Below, in pieces: positions 7,650-16,549 of a DNA stretch of 37,600 bases. A program made the translations under genes and the position numbers. Source of the stretch: an uncultured Neomegalonema sp. (GTDB lineage: Bacteria; Pseudomonadota; Alphaproteobacteria; Rhodobacterales; Rhodobacteraceae). The notes under the pieces are model-generated. The model worked only from the letters and a program-made list of their open reading frames with translations. It ran no database searches and was not told the origin of the DNA. The DNA lies in NCBI GenBank assembly GCA_937948985.1, contig CALFAK010000019.1:1-37600 (forward strand), given 5' to 3'. Numbering within the stretch: the first letter of the stretch is position 1; each line of letters starts with the position of its first letter.

Positions 7650-7670
7650 TATCGGCTTGGCTAAAGTAAC

Positions 7671-9380
7671 TCAGGCTAAAAATTTCTGCCAGATAAAGAA
7701 TGCAAGTCCGGCAGCACCCGCAATGGCGGCGTATAGAAGCGGGCCGCCCAAGAAGCTGACGCGATCAGGTGTTTCGTCGATCTCGTCTGTGACTTTTAGT
7801 TTAGTGGTTTTTTTCGATTTTTTCTTTGGCTTGATGTCAAGCTCATCATCGAAGGCGGCCATCAACTCCAAGTCATCCTCATCTTCGTCAAGCTCATCGT
7901 TCAGCTCGACAGGTGCTTTAGATTTTTTCTTACCCAAGATGCCGCCTAATAATCCGGATTTCTCTGACTTTGGCGTTTCTTCGACAATTGCGGGTTGTTC
8001 GTCTTCTTCCGCGGGTTTTTGACGCATTTTACGGCGCAAATTTTGGATTGATGGCTCGCCATCGCCCTCAGCGAATACATCTTCAAAATCTTCATCCAAA
8101 CGCGATTTGCGGGCGCGGTTTTTACGACGGCCCCGTGCACCCGGTACTACGCTGAGGCCGGAATCTTCGTCAAATTCCTCGTCATCCTCATCGAATACTT
8201 GGGATTGTCCGGCGCTGGTGCGCTCGGTAACGGTTGGTTCGGCATCCGCTTCCGCAAAGGCGCGGTTTTCCTGCATTGCCGCCGGATTAGCAGCGGTGCC
8301 GACAGCGATTTCTGCCGCCTCATCTGTGTCGGTCGCCTCGGTGCCAGTTGGAAGAGTGCGCGCTTTTTCAAGCTGCTCCATGCGTTTCTTAACAGTCTTT
8401 GAAGGCTGCCACCGCTTTGTCCCAACGCGCCGGCCATCCCCCGCATCCGCAATGATTTTCGTCCCGGTACCACGCTGGGACTCATACTCAGTCTCAGCAG
8501 CTCTCGCAATACGGTCAAATATGTCCACAGGACCGCTCTCCTTCTTTGCTTGGAGTTCGCGCTCAGCCTGGGCGATGTAGGGAGCCACAGTGCCGTCATC
8601 CACAGGTTTAGGGTCCGCAGCAATCGCGACATTGGTGATGGTTTGATTGGTAATGCGTGTTTCGAGGCCGTCAATGCGCTCAGCGATGACACCCAGTGCG
8701 TGCCCGATTTTATTCAAGGCACCATCGTAACGGCTTTCTGTCGTCGCGATTTTCTCATTCAGCAGATTGATCGCCTGAAGGCTTAGCAGGCTGGACGACG
8801 GTTCCGGCGCGGCCTTTGGTGATGACTTCGGCAACTCAAGCTCAACTGCGCTTCCCATCGTGTCACTTTCGTTTTCCGTGTCGGCGCTTTGAGAGGCGAT
8901 GACGGTTTCGAGTAAAGCGTCTGTTTCTTCAAGCATTTCCGAGGGGGCGTCTGCTTCCTGATCTTGCTGGGCAATACTTGTAGAAATTTTTGGTTCGGTC
9001 ACATCAGCTGTTTGCTGAAATTCTTGACGTTCCGGTAAGGTTAGCACTTGGTCTGTGGTGTGCTTTTGTTCACCGTTGCTTTCGTCAGCGGCGCTTTTGT
9101 CTTTAATTTCGTCGGACGCTTCAGCGCTCATCCACAAAGCATCGCGAACATCCTCTTCCGCTTCGTCGAGAAGAGCATCCAAATCTTCCGATTCGGTGTG
9201 ATCTGCATCGTCGAGTTTGTCTGTCTGCGTCTCAAACGTGCGCGCAAGGAAGTCGTTCGACATACTTGAAGCCTGATCGCCGGAATCGCTGGTGTTCCAG
9301 CTCTCCTTGGGCTTTTCAGCCACCGGCGCGCTGTCGTCTTCTGACGCTGTATTCACTTCAAGAGGTTCGCCTTGGATCAT
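7671..9380 (-). CDS. Large acidic protein with C-terminal membrane anchor, function unknown
   Basis: I recognise no family for this 569-residue protein. The first half is rich in Asp, Glu and Ser and looks disordered. A central segment (about LSLQAINLLNEKIATTESRY onward) can form a coiled coil, followed by a more conserved-looking part with VDIFDRIARAAETEYESQ and ADAGDGRRVGTKRWQPSK. The C-terminal third alternates basic and acidic stretches and ends in one hydrophobic helix, PLLYAAIAGAAGLAFFIWQK, with four residues after it or fewer, the layout of a tail-anchored protein facing the cytoplasm. The ATG at 9380 is chosen because GGAAG lies seven bases before it; the upstream in-frame start is a TTG without such a site. 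It is divergent from the MerR gene. Confidence 0.8.
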   Translation of the reverse strand: MIQGEPLEVNTASEDDSAPVAEKPKESWNTSDSGDQASSMSNDFLARTFETQTDKLDDADHTESEDLDALLDEAEEDVRDALWMSAEASDEIKDKSAADESNGEQKHTTDQVLTLPERQEFQQTADVTEPKISTSIAQQDQEADAPSEMLEETDALLETVIASQSADTENESDTMGSAVELELPKSSPKAAPEPSSSLLSLQAINLLNEKIATTESRYDGALNKIGHALGVIAERIDGLETRITNQTITNVAIAADPKPVDDGTVAPYIAQAERELQAKKESGPVDIFDRIARAAETEYESQRGTGTKIIADAGDGRRVGTKRWQPSKTVKKRMEQLEKARTLPTGTEATDTDEAAEIAVGTAANPAAMQENRAFAEADAEPTVTERTSAGQSQVFDEDDEEFDEDSGLSVVPGARGRRKNRARKSRLDEDFEDVFAEGDGEPSIQNLRRKMRQKPAEEDEQPAIVEETPKSEKSGLLGGILGKKKSKAPVELNDELDEDEDDLELMAAFDDELDIKPKKKSKKTTKLKVTDEIDETPDRVSFLGGPLLYAAIAGAAGLAFFIWQKFLA

Positions 9381-9517
9381 GACATTCTTCCGCACATATC
9401 TCGCCAGAGGCACCGACCGATCGGGCTTCCTGTGAGGAATCAATACGCCATTGCCCTTTAAGATTGATCTAACGGCAGCGGATTCCGATGTTAATTATAC
9501 AGTGAGGATATTTTAGT

Positions 9518-9537
9518 TGACGTTTACGTAAGCGTGA
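9518..9537 (+). promoter_or_regulatory. Probable MerR operator upstream of fatty-acid oxidation genes
   Basis: TGACGTTTACGTAAGCGTGA is an imperfect inverted repeat with eight of ten base pairs matching across the centre. It lies 14 bases before the MerR start. Known MerR-type regulators of branched-chain and fatty-acid degradation in proteobacteria (LiuR-like) bind similar palindromes built on TTTACGTAAA-like cores. Its TTGACG edge could be a -35 box, so binding would allow autoregulation and control of the downstream genes. The assignment is by pattern and position. Confidence 0.6.
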
Positions 9538-9551
9538 GCTAAGTGATTTTC

Positions 9552-9971
9552 ATGAATGAGATTGCAGAGAAAACAGCTGAGGCTGATCGCATGTTTACGG
9601 TTACACAGCTTTGCCGTGAATTCGGCGTAACACCACGTGCTTTACGTTTTTATGAAGCGAAGGGGCTTTTGCATCCAGATCGTGACGGGATGCGGCGGCG
9701 TTTTGATCAGCGTGACAGGGCCAGATTGGCACTTATTCTGCGCGGGAAGCGGTTTGGATTCAGTCTTGCCGAGATTGGCGAATTGCTGGACCTTTATAAC
9801 GCCGATGGCACCCAAGTGGTGCAGTTGACCCGCACTTTGGAAGTCGCGCGGCGGCGATTGGAGGACATGCGTAAGCAGCGCGATGAACTGGGTGTAGCGA
9901 TCGCTGAGCTTGAGACACAAGTTTCCTTGGTGGGGAACATGTTGTCCAAACAGCGTGGCGACACAGACTGA
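9552..9971 (+). CDS. MerR-family transcriptional regulator of fatty-acid oxidation
   Basis: The 139-residue protein has an N-terminal MerR winged helix-turn-helix (FTVTQLCREFGVTPRALRFY, then EAKGLLHPDRDGMRRRFDQRD) and a long C-terminal helix (VVQLTRTLEVARRRLEDMRK) for dimerisation. No cluster of cysteines is present, so metal sensing is unlikely. It stands 38 bases before an acyl-CoA dehydrogenase and the rest of a beta-oxidation cluster, the position of LiuR-like regulators that respond to acyl-CoA; the ligand is inferred. The ATG at 9552 is chosen; a GTG at 9543 and an ATG at 9591 are alternatives, and none has a strong ribosome binding site. Confidence 0.85.
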   Translation: MNEIAEKTAEADRMFTVTQLCREFGVTPRALRFYEAKGLLHPDRDGMRRRFDQRDRARLALILRGKRFGFSLAEIGELLDLYNADGTQVVQLTRTLEVARRRLEDMRKQRDELGVAIAELETQVSLVGNMLSKQRGDTD

Positions 9972-10009
9972 CGTGAAAGCTGGAAGAGTCCTATTTTTTG
10001 GAGGCCATC

Positions 10010-11797
10010 ATGGCGATTTATAATGCACCCGTTCGTGACGCTCAATTCGTTTTGCATGAAGTGCTGCGGGTTCAGGACCAGGATCAAATCGAGGGCTATG
10101 CTGATCTCACGGACGATTTGACCACAGCGATCCTCGACGAAGCCGGCAAAATCGCCTCTGAAGTGCTATTGCCGATCAATGAGACGGGCGACAAGGAAGG
10201 TTGCGTCCTCGAAAATGGTGTTGTGCGTACCCCTAAAGGTTACAAAGAGGCCTATGAGGCGCAGTGCGCAGGTGGTTGGCCCGGTATCGATTTGAACCCG
10301 GAGTATGGCGGGCAGGGGATGCCTTACATAATAAATGCGGTCACCGGGGAGTTTTCCTCCTCTGCCGCGATGGCATTCTCAATGTATACAGGTCTTACTC
10401 ACGGAGCGATCAAGGCGATTGAAGGATTTGGTTCTGAGGAGCAAAAGAATCTTTATCTGCCGAAAATGATTGCTGGCGAGTGGACCGGCACAATGAATCT
10501 GACAGAGCCGCATTGCGGTACGGATTTGGGTTTGTTGCGCTCGAAAGCGGAACCGCAGGACGATGGCAGCTATAAAGTTTCCGGGCAGAAGATTTTCATC
10601 TCCTCTGGCGAGCACGATCTGAGCGAGAATATCGTTCACTTGGTCCTTGCAAAAATTCCGGGTGGACCCGAAGGGGTCAAAGGTATCTCGTTGTTTGTGG
10701 TGCCGAAATTTCTGCCAAACGAAGATGGTTCCTTGGGTAACCGTAACACGCTGGCTTGCGGCAAGCTCGAAGAGAAAATGGGCATCCACGGTAACTCGAC
10801 TTGCGTGATGAACTACGACGAAGCCACGGGTTGGTTGGTCGGTGACGAGCACAAAGGCCTGCGCGCGATGTTCCTGATGATGAATGAAGCGCGCTTGCTG
10901 GTCGGGATGCAAGGACTGTCACAAGCATCGATCGCCTATCAGAACGCTGTGGAATATGCGAAAGACCGGATGCAGGGTCGCGCGTTGGACGGTGCGAAAT
11001 TCCCGGATGAGAAAGCCGATCCGCTGATGGTTCATCCTGATATCCGCCGGATGCTGATGGACGCGAAATCGTTCGTCGAAGGGGGGAGGGCTTTCTATTA
11101 TTGGGCGTCATCGCTGATCGATGAAGAGAACAAGCACAGTAACGAGAAAGCGCGTGAAGAAGCGGCAATGCTGATCGCGCTGATGACGCCTGTGGTTAAA
11201 GGATTCCTGACGGATAAGGGCTTCGATACCGCCGTAAACATGCAGCAAATCTTTGGTGGCCACGGCTACACCGAGGATTGGTCGCAGAGCCAATATGTCC
11301 GCGATGCCCGTATCGCGATGATTTACGAGGGCGCGAACGGTATTCAGGCGCTTGACCTGATCGGACGGAAGTTGCCGCAAAAAGGCGGCGCCGGAATGCA
11401 GACGTTCTTTGGCATGGTCAAAGATTTCTGTAAGGAACACGACGATGAGGCGATGGCCGAGTTTGTTGAGCCCCTGAAAGCCGCCTCGAAAGAGCTGCAA
11501 GAATCGGTGATGTGGTTCATGCAGAACGGCATGAAAGACCCCAATCAGGCGGCGGGCGGCTCGACGGATTTTCTGCACCAGTTCGGCTATACCGCGATTG
11601 GCTTTATGTGGGCCAAGAGTGCGAAAGTCGCGCAGGATGCGTTGGCTGATAATGCTGATGATCCGGCATTTTATGAGGCCAAAATCGCTACCGCGCGATA
11701 CTATATGCAGCGCGTTATGCCGATGACTTCAACGCATTTGTCACGCATCAAAGCGGGTGCGGATAGCATGATGGCACTGGATGCGGCGCAGTTCTAG
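10010..11797 (+). CDS. Acyl-CoA dehydrogenase (long C-terminal-domain type)
   Basis: The 595-residue flavoenzyme is an acyl-CoA dehydrogenase of the roughly 590-600 residue class with an extra C-terminal domain, catalysing the first oxidation of acyl-CoA to enoyl-CoA. Visible family blocks are the substrate/FAD region [33 protein letters not shown], the helix [16 protein letters not shown] and the FAD-site block [25 protein letters not shown] with the catalytic base probably in [13 protein letters not shown] (Glu). The ATG at 10010 follows GGAGG by five bases; the upstream TTG start contains this ribosome binding site and is rejected. It is the first enzyme gene after the MerR regulator. Chain-length specificity cannot be told. 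Confidence 0.92.
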   Translation: MAIYNAPVRDAQFVLHEVLRVQDQDQIEGYADLTDDLTTAILDEAGKIASEVLLPINETGDKEGCVLENGVVRTPKGYKEAYEAQCAGGWPGIDLNPEYGGQGMPYIINAVTGEFSSSAAMAFSMYTGLTHGAIKAIEGFGSEEQKNLYLPKMIAGEWTGTMNLTEPHCGTDLGLLRSKAEPQDDGSYKVSGQKIFISSGEHDLSENIVHLVLAKIPGGPEGVKGISLFVVPKFLPNEDGSLGNRNTLACGKLEEKMGIHGNSTCVMNYDEATGWLVGDEHKGLRAMFLMMNEARLLVGMQGLSQASIAYQNAVEYAKDRMQGRALDGAKFPDEKADPLMVHPDIRRMLMDAKSFVEGGRAFYYWASSLIDEENKHSNEKAREEAAMLIALMTPVVKGFLTDKGFDTAVNMQQIFGGHGYTEDWSQSQYVRDARIAMIYEGANGIQALDLIGRKLPQKGGAGMQTFFGMVKDFCKEHDDEAMAEFVEPLKAASKELQESVMWFMQNGMKDPNQAAGGSTDFLHQFGYTAIGFMWAKSAKVAQDALADNADDPAFYEAKIATARYYMQRVMPMTSTHLSRIKAGADSMMALDAAQF

Positions 11798-12158
11798 TAT
11801 TGCCGTCGCTGTGATGATGGCGGGATGTGTGGGCGGCGAAGCGTCTCATCTTCCGCCGTTATGGCAAATGCCTGGTGCCGCCGCGGTTGCAGGTTTTGAA
11901 AATGTGACCTACGGCGCGCGGCGTAACCGCGTGAAGTCGTATATTCGTGATAATGAAAACGGTGTACTGGATGATATAATGCGCGGCGGTGGCGTGCTGC
12001 TGGATGAAGCAATAAATGTTGCGCGTGTTGGTGTTGATCGTAGAGCTGCTTTAATTGCAGAGCTGCGCGGTAATCCGGGCATTTATCTGCATACGCTAAA
12101 GAGTGATCGCTTGAACATTGAAGCGGTGACGGTAGCGCTTATGGTGTACGGAGACTAA
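11781..12158 (+). CDS. Small predicted lipoprotein, function unknown
   Basis: The 125-residue product begins with a short charged stretch and a hydrophobic segment ending in MMAGC, a lipobox with Cys16 as the acylation site. The rest contains [20 protein letters not shown] and [19 protein letters not shown] and matches nothing I know. Its start overlaps the end of the acyl-CoA dehydrogenase gene by 17 bases, so it is probably coupled to it in translation. An envelope-located accessory to fatty-acid use is possible, but only the position supports that. Confidence 0.7.
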   Translation: MRRSSSIAVAVMMAGCVGGEASHLPPLWQMPGAAAVAGFENVTYGARRNRVKSYIRDNENGVLDDIMRGGGVLLDEAINVARVGVDRRAALIAELRGNPGIYLHTLKSDRLNIEAVTVALMVYGD

Positions 12159-12187
12159 TCCATTCATGTTGTGCACGGAGAATGCCG

Positions 12188-12823
12188 ATGTCAGACTATA
12201 AACTCCACTGCTTCGCCCAATCAGGCCATTCCTATAAAGCGGCATTAATGCTCAATCTTTGTGGCGCTGATTGGGAGCCTATTTGGGTTGATTTCTTCAA
12301 TGGCGGGGCGCGGACGCCGGAGTTTCACGCTATTAACGAGATGGGTGAGTGCCCTGTTCTCGAAGCGCCGATAGGCAATCTGACGCAATCAGGTGTGATC
12401 CTCGATTACGTGGCGGGGCAGTTCAACATGTTTCAACCTGCGACTGAGTGGGATCGCCTTGAAGTGCTGCGCTGGGTGATTTGGGAAAATCAGAAACTGA
12501 ATGGCATGATGGGGCCGTGGCGATTTATGCTGCAATTTGCGCCTGAGAAAGCCCGCAACGAGAGTGTGACCGCGTTTTTGAAGGGGCGTTCAATGGCGGC
12601 GTTGGGTGTTTTGGATAAGCATCTGGCAGGGCGCGAATGGATCGTTGGCAATACGGCAACAACCGCCGATGTGGCTTGTGCGGGATACATCTTTTATCCG
12701 GCTGAGGAATACGATTACGGCGATGTGACTTTTCCGAATATCGAGGCATGGAAAGCCCGTGTTTCAGCGTTGCCGGGATGGGTGCATCCCTACGAACTGA
12801 TGCCTGGACATCCGCTGGCTTAG
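12188..12823 (+). CDS. Glutathione S-transferase-like protein
   Basis: The 211-residue protein has the GST layout: an N-terminal thioredoxin-like domain (YKLHCFAQSGHSYKAALMLN, with GECPVLEAPIGNLTQSGVIL giving the cis-Pro and Gln-Ser glutathione motif) and an all-helical C-terminal domain with the N-capping motif region GNTATTADVACAGYIF. The ATG at 12188 is preferred to the one at 12182, because CGGAG ends seven bases before it. Its place between beta-oxidation genes is known in related genomes as far as I recall; its substrate is not evident. Confidence 0.88.
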   Translation: MSDYKLHCFAQSGHSYKAALMLNLCGADWEPIWVDFFNGGARTPEFHAINEMGECPVLEAPIGNLTQSGVILDYVAGQFNMFQPATEWDRLEVLRWVIWENQKLNGMMGPWRFMLQFAPEKARNESVTAFLKGRSMAALGVLDKHLAGREWIVGNTATTADVACAGYIFYPAEEYDYGDVTFPNIEAWKARVSALPGWVHPYELMPGHPLA

Positions 12824-12940
12824 ACTTGCCGCTTTACAAAATTACAGCGCGTCGGGAGATACTTCAAGCTCAGATGTCCCTGAAGTCCCGCCGGATGCGC
12901 TCAGACACAACTATCGCCCGAAGCGATTAGGGAGAATACT

Positions 12941-14152
12941 ATGACCGAAGCCTACATTTTCGACTCCGTCCGCACCCCGCGTGGTAAAGGTAAAAAGGAC
13001 GGCTCGTTGCATGAAGTGACCTCTCTGCGCTGCGCCAGCGGTATCCTTGAGGCGCTGCGTGACCGCAATGACTTGGATACTTCCGCTATTGAGGATGTGA
13101 TCCTTGGCTGTGTGACGCCTGTGGGTGAGCAGGGTGGTGAAATCGCGCGGACCGCTGTGCTGCAAGCGGGCTATGACGAAAGCGTGCCCGGACTGCACAT
13201 CAACCGCTTTTGCGCTTCGGGTATGGAGGCGGTGAACCTTGCCGCGAACCAAGTCAAAGGCGGTGCGGGTGAGTTGTATGTCGCGGGCGGTGTCGAGATG
13301 ATGAGCCGTGTGCCGATGGGTAGCGACGGTTTTGCCATCGCGGTTGATCCGACCCCTGCGATGAAATCCTATTTCGTCCCGCAGGGCATCTCGGCGGACA
13401 TCATTGCCACGAAATACGGCTTCAGCCGCGATGATTGCGATGCGCTCGCGGTCGAAAGCCAAAACCGTGCGGCGGCGGCTTGGGAAGACAAACGGTTCGA
13501 GAAATCCATCGTTCCGGTCAAAGACATGAACGGAGTCACTATCCTCGACCATGACGAATACATGCGTCCGGGAACGGATATGCAGTCGCTGGGCGGGCTG
13601 AAAGCCTCGTTTAAAGACATGGGTGAGAACATGCCCGGTTTTGACGCCGTTGCGCTGCTGAAATACCCGGAATTGGAGAGCGTCAACCACGTTCACCACG
13701 CGGGCAACTCATCGGGCATTGTTGATGGTGCGGCGGGCCTTTTGATCGGTTCCAAGGAAGCGGGTGAGCGGCTGGGCCTCAAACCACGCGCGCGGATCAA
13801 GCATACGGCTAAAATCGGCACTGACCCGACGATCATGCTGACCGGGCCAGTACCTGTGACCGAGAAGGTGCTGCGCGAGACAGGGATGGAGATCGGTGAT
13901 TTTGACCTGTTCGAGGTCAACGAGGCATTCGCTTCCGTCGTGCTGCGCTTCATGCAGGCATTCAACGCTGACCATGCCAAGCTGAACCCCAATGGCGGTG
14001 CAATTGCTATGGGCCACCCGCTCGGTGCGACGGGGGCGATGATCATCGGCACGGCGCTTGACGAGTTGGAACGCACAGGCGGCGGTACGGCGCTCTGTAC
14101 GCTGTGTATCGCTTCGGGCATGGGTGCGGCAACGGTTATTGAGCGGGTTTAA
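12941..14152 (+). CDS. fadA: Acetyl-CoA C-acyltransferase (thiolase)
   Basis: The 403-residue protein is a thiolase that releases acetyl-CoA from 3-ketoacyl-CoA, the last step of beta-oxidation. The acyl-accepting nucleophile is Cys91 in INRFCASGMEAVN, and the second-domain catalytic motifs NEAFASVV, GGAIAMGHPLGATGA (His) and CTLCIASGMGAA (Cys) are all present. It starts 117 bases after the GST-like gene, with GGGAG before the ATG, and is followed after 20 bases by the FadB-like gene, its usual partner. The name fadA is assigned by role; a biosynthetic acetoacetyl-CoA thiolase is less likely given the neighbours. Confidence 0.92.
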   Translation: MTEAYIFDSVRTPRGKGKKDGSLHEVTSLRCASGILEALRDRNDLDTSAIEDVILGCVTPVGEQGGEIARTAVLQAGYDESVPGLHINRFCASGMEAVNLAANQVKGGAGELYVAGGVEMMSRVPMGSDGFAIAVDPTPAMKSYFVPQGISADIIATKYGFSRDDCDALAVESQNRAAAAWEDKRFEKSIVPVKDMNGVTILDHDEYMRPGTDMQSLGGLKASFKDMGENMPGFDAVALLKYPELESVNHVHHAGNSSGIVDGAAGLLIGSKEAGERLGLKPRARIKHTAKIGTDPTIMLTGPVPVTEKVLRETGMEIGDFDLFEVNEAFASVVLRFMQAFNADHAKLNPNGGAIAMGHPLGATGAMIIGTALDELERTGGGTALCTLCIASGMGAATVIERV

Positions 14153-14172
14153 TCGGTATCAGGAGAAAAGAT

Positions 14173-16383
14173 ATGAACAACTGGAAATTCGATACCGACG
14201 GCGATGTGGCCATTATCACTTGGGATATGGCGGATCGCAGTATGAATGTGATGACTGAGGAAGTCATCCGCGAGCTGGATGCCGCCGTTGATAAAGTGCT
14301 GACCGATGACAGCCTCAAGGGCGCGGTCATCACGTCGGCCAAATCGGATATGGGCGGCGGGGTTGATCTGACCATGCTCGCGAATATCAAAGCGCAAGCG
14401 GCCAAGGAAGGCGGCAATGTTGGCGAGGCGCTGTTCGGGTTCGTCTGGGCGCTGCACTCGTTGTACCGTAAGATCGAAGTAGGCGGCGCTGATCCGAAGA
14501 CTAAAAAGGGCGGCAAAGTGTTCGCTGCCGCAACGCCCGGTACTGCGCTTGGTGGGGTGTTTGAGCTGCTGCTCGGTTGCCATCGCCGTTTTGCCGCTGA
14601 TAATCCTAAGGCGAAGCTGGGCCTGCCTGAGACGCTGGTCGGCTTGTTCCCCGGTGCGGGTGGTACGACGCGGCTTGTGCGTATGCTGGGCGTAATGGGC
14701 GCGGCGGATTATCTGCTGCAAGGGAAGCTCGTGAACCCGAAAAAAGCCAAAGCGGGGATGCTTATCGACGAGGTTGTTCCGCAGGAGGAACTTGTTTCCT
14801 CGGCGGTTGCCTGGGTCCGTGATGCCAAAGAAAGCGACGCGGTTAAGCCGTGGGATGCGAAGGGCTTTAAACTGCCCGGTGGCGCGCCTTACACGCCGCA
14901 GGGGTTCCCGACCTTCCTCGGCGCGATTGCGATGACGCATGGCAAGACGGCAGGCGTGTACCCGCAGACCAACGCGATGCTCTCAGCGGTATACGAGGGC
15001 GCACTGGTCGATATGGACAACGCGCTGAAAATTGAGGCGCGGTGGTTCACTTCCGTCCTCATGGACCCGCGTTCAGCGGCGATGATCCGCTCTTTGTTTG
15101 TGAACAAGCAAGCCATCGAGAAGGGCGCGCGCCGTCCGGATGTGCCCGATGCGAAGGTCAAGTCCGTCGGTATCATCGGTGCGGGCATGATGGGCGCAGG
15201 AATCGGCTTTGTCTCGGCTCGCGCGGGGATTGATGTTGTGCTGGTTGATCGTGATCAGGAGGCGGCTGATCGCGGATATGCGACCATTGAAGGCCTTCTT
15301 GATGAAGGCGTTAAGCGTAAAAAAGTCACAGAAGAGGCGAAAGCGGGCATACTGAGTAAAGTTAACGCTACGTCAGACTATGCCGCCCTTTCAGGCTGTG
15401 ATCTGATTGTTGAAGCGGTGTTTGAAGACCCAGAGATTAAAGCTGAGGTGACGCAGAAAGTGGAAGCGGTCATTCCCAAAGACGCGATCTTTGCGACCAA
15501 TACCTCGACCCTGCCAATCACAGGGCTGGCGGAGGCGTCTGCGCGTCCCGACCAGTTTATCGGCATCCACTTCTTTTCGCCGGTTCATAAGATGATGCTG
15601 GTTGAAATCATCAAGGGTGAGAAGACGGGTGATCTTGCGGTTGCCAAGGCGCTCGACTTCGTGCGGCAGATCAAGAAAACGCCGATTGTCGTCAATGATG
15701 CCCGCTTCTTCTACGCCAACCGCTGCATCATTCCATACCTTAACGAAGCGATGATTATGGTGGGCGAGGGTGTAAACCCGTCGCTGATCGAAAACGCCGC
15801 CAAGCAGTTGGGTATGCCAGTCGCACCATTGCAGCTGACTGATGAAACCTCGCTCGAACTCGGCCACCGCATCATGATGGCGACTAAGGCGCAGATGGGC
15901 GATGCCTATGAAGCGAGCCTCGCGGATGATGTGCTGCTCAAGCTGTTTGAGAGTGAGGGCCGCGCCGGACGCAAGAATGGAAAGGGATTCTATGACTACG
16001 ACGAGAAGGGCAAGCGTCAAAAGCTGTGGCCTGATCTGGCGAAACACTTCCCGCATGCGGATGAACAGCCTGATTTTGAAGAGATTCAGAACCGCTTGAT
16101 CCTTGCGCAAGTCTTGGAGGCTGTGCGTGCCAAAGAAGAGGATGTGTTGGTCGATATTCGTGAGGGTGATGTCGGTGCGATCCTTGGCTGGGGTTTTGCG
16201 CCTTGGTCTGGCGGGCCGATGTCCTGGATCGATCTGACCGGGCCGAAAGACGTTGTTGCGATCTGTGATGCACTTGAAGCCAAGTATGGGGCGCGCTTTA
16301 CCGCTCCGGCTCTGCTGAAAGACATTGCCGCAAAGGGTGAGACTTTCTATGGCCGCTTCCAGCCTCAACAAGCGGCGGCTTAG
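14173..16383 (+). CDS. fadB: Enoyl-CoA hydratase/3-hydroxyacyl-CoA dehydrogenase (FadB/FadJ-like)
   Basis: The 736-residue fusion carries an N-terminal enoyl-CoA hydratase domain (about 1-200) with both catalytic glutamates, Glu131 in LGGVFELLLG and Glu153 in LGLPETLVGLFPGAGG, and a 3-hydroxyacyl-CoA dehydrogenase part with the NAD-binding motif SVGIIGAGMMGAGIG near residue 335, the catalytic His in FIGIHFFSPVHKMMLVEII and the C-terminal helical domains (RIMMATKAQMG, GRAGRKNGKGFYDYD). It hydrates enoyl-CoA and oxidises the hydroxyacyl-CoA, feeding the thiolase just upstream. An AGGAGA site precedes the ATG. Confidence 0.95.
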   Translation: MNNWKFDTDGDVAIITWDMADRSMNVMTEEVIRELDAAVDKVLTDDSLKGAVITSAKSDMGGGVDLTMLANIKAQAAKEGGNVGEALFGFVWALHSLYRKIEVGGADPKTKKGGKVFAAATPGTALGGVFELLLGCHRRFAADNPKAKLGLPETLVGLFPGAGGTTRLVRMLGVMGAADYLLQGKLVNPKKAKAGMLIDEVVPQEELVSSAVAWVRDAKESDAVKPWDAKGFKLPGGAPYTPQGFPTFLGAIAMTHGKTAGVYPQTNAMLSAVYEGALVDMDNALKIEARWFTSVLMDPRSAAMIRSLFVNKQAIEKGARRPDVPDAKVKSVGIIGAGMMGAGIGFVSARAGIDVVLVDRDQEAADRGYATIEGLLDEGVKRKKVTEEAKAGILSKVNATSDYAALSGCDLIVEAVFEDPEIKAEVTQKVEAVIPKDAIFATNTSTLPITGLAEASARPDQFIGIHFFSPVHKMMLVEIIKGEKTGDLAVAKALDFVRQIKKTPIVVNDARFFYANRCIIPYLNEAMIMVGEGVNPSLIENAAKQLGMPVAPLQLTDETSLELGHRIMMATKAQMGDAYEASLADDVLLKLFESEGRAGRKNGKGFYDYDEKGKRQKLWPDLAKHFPHADEQPDFEEIQNRLILAQVLEAVRAKEEDVLVDIREGDVGAILGWGFAPWSGGPMSWIDLTGPKDVVAICDALEAKYGARFTAPALLKDIAAKGETFYGRFQPQQAAA

Positions 16384-16549
16384 CTTTGAGATGATTAACC
16401 GCGAAGCATGATATGAGATGATCGTGCTTTGCGGCAGTACGGTGGCCGTGTGACGTTCGGGTATGCGTTCAAAAACATAATACCGCTCAAAAAACGGGCG
16501 GCAAAACAACAATCCGCAAAAGCGGGACTTGAACAATGGGAGAAGTCAC

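Larger units (their letters stand above)
7370..7670. other. Intergenic region between convergent puc operon and acidic membrane-anchored gene
   Basis: This 301-base gap holds two terminators, one for each convergent transcript. Just after the plus-strand stop, AAAAGC (7381-7386) and GCTTTT (7393-7398) form a short 6-bp stem. Between the terminators (7462-7611) I see no reading frame with a start site and no RNA gene. Confidence 0.5.

Noticed and set aside
12861-12886. Hairpin ACTTCA/TGAAGT before the thiolase gene
   Set aside because: Only six base pairs with a 14-base loop and no U-tract; likely chance.
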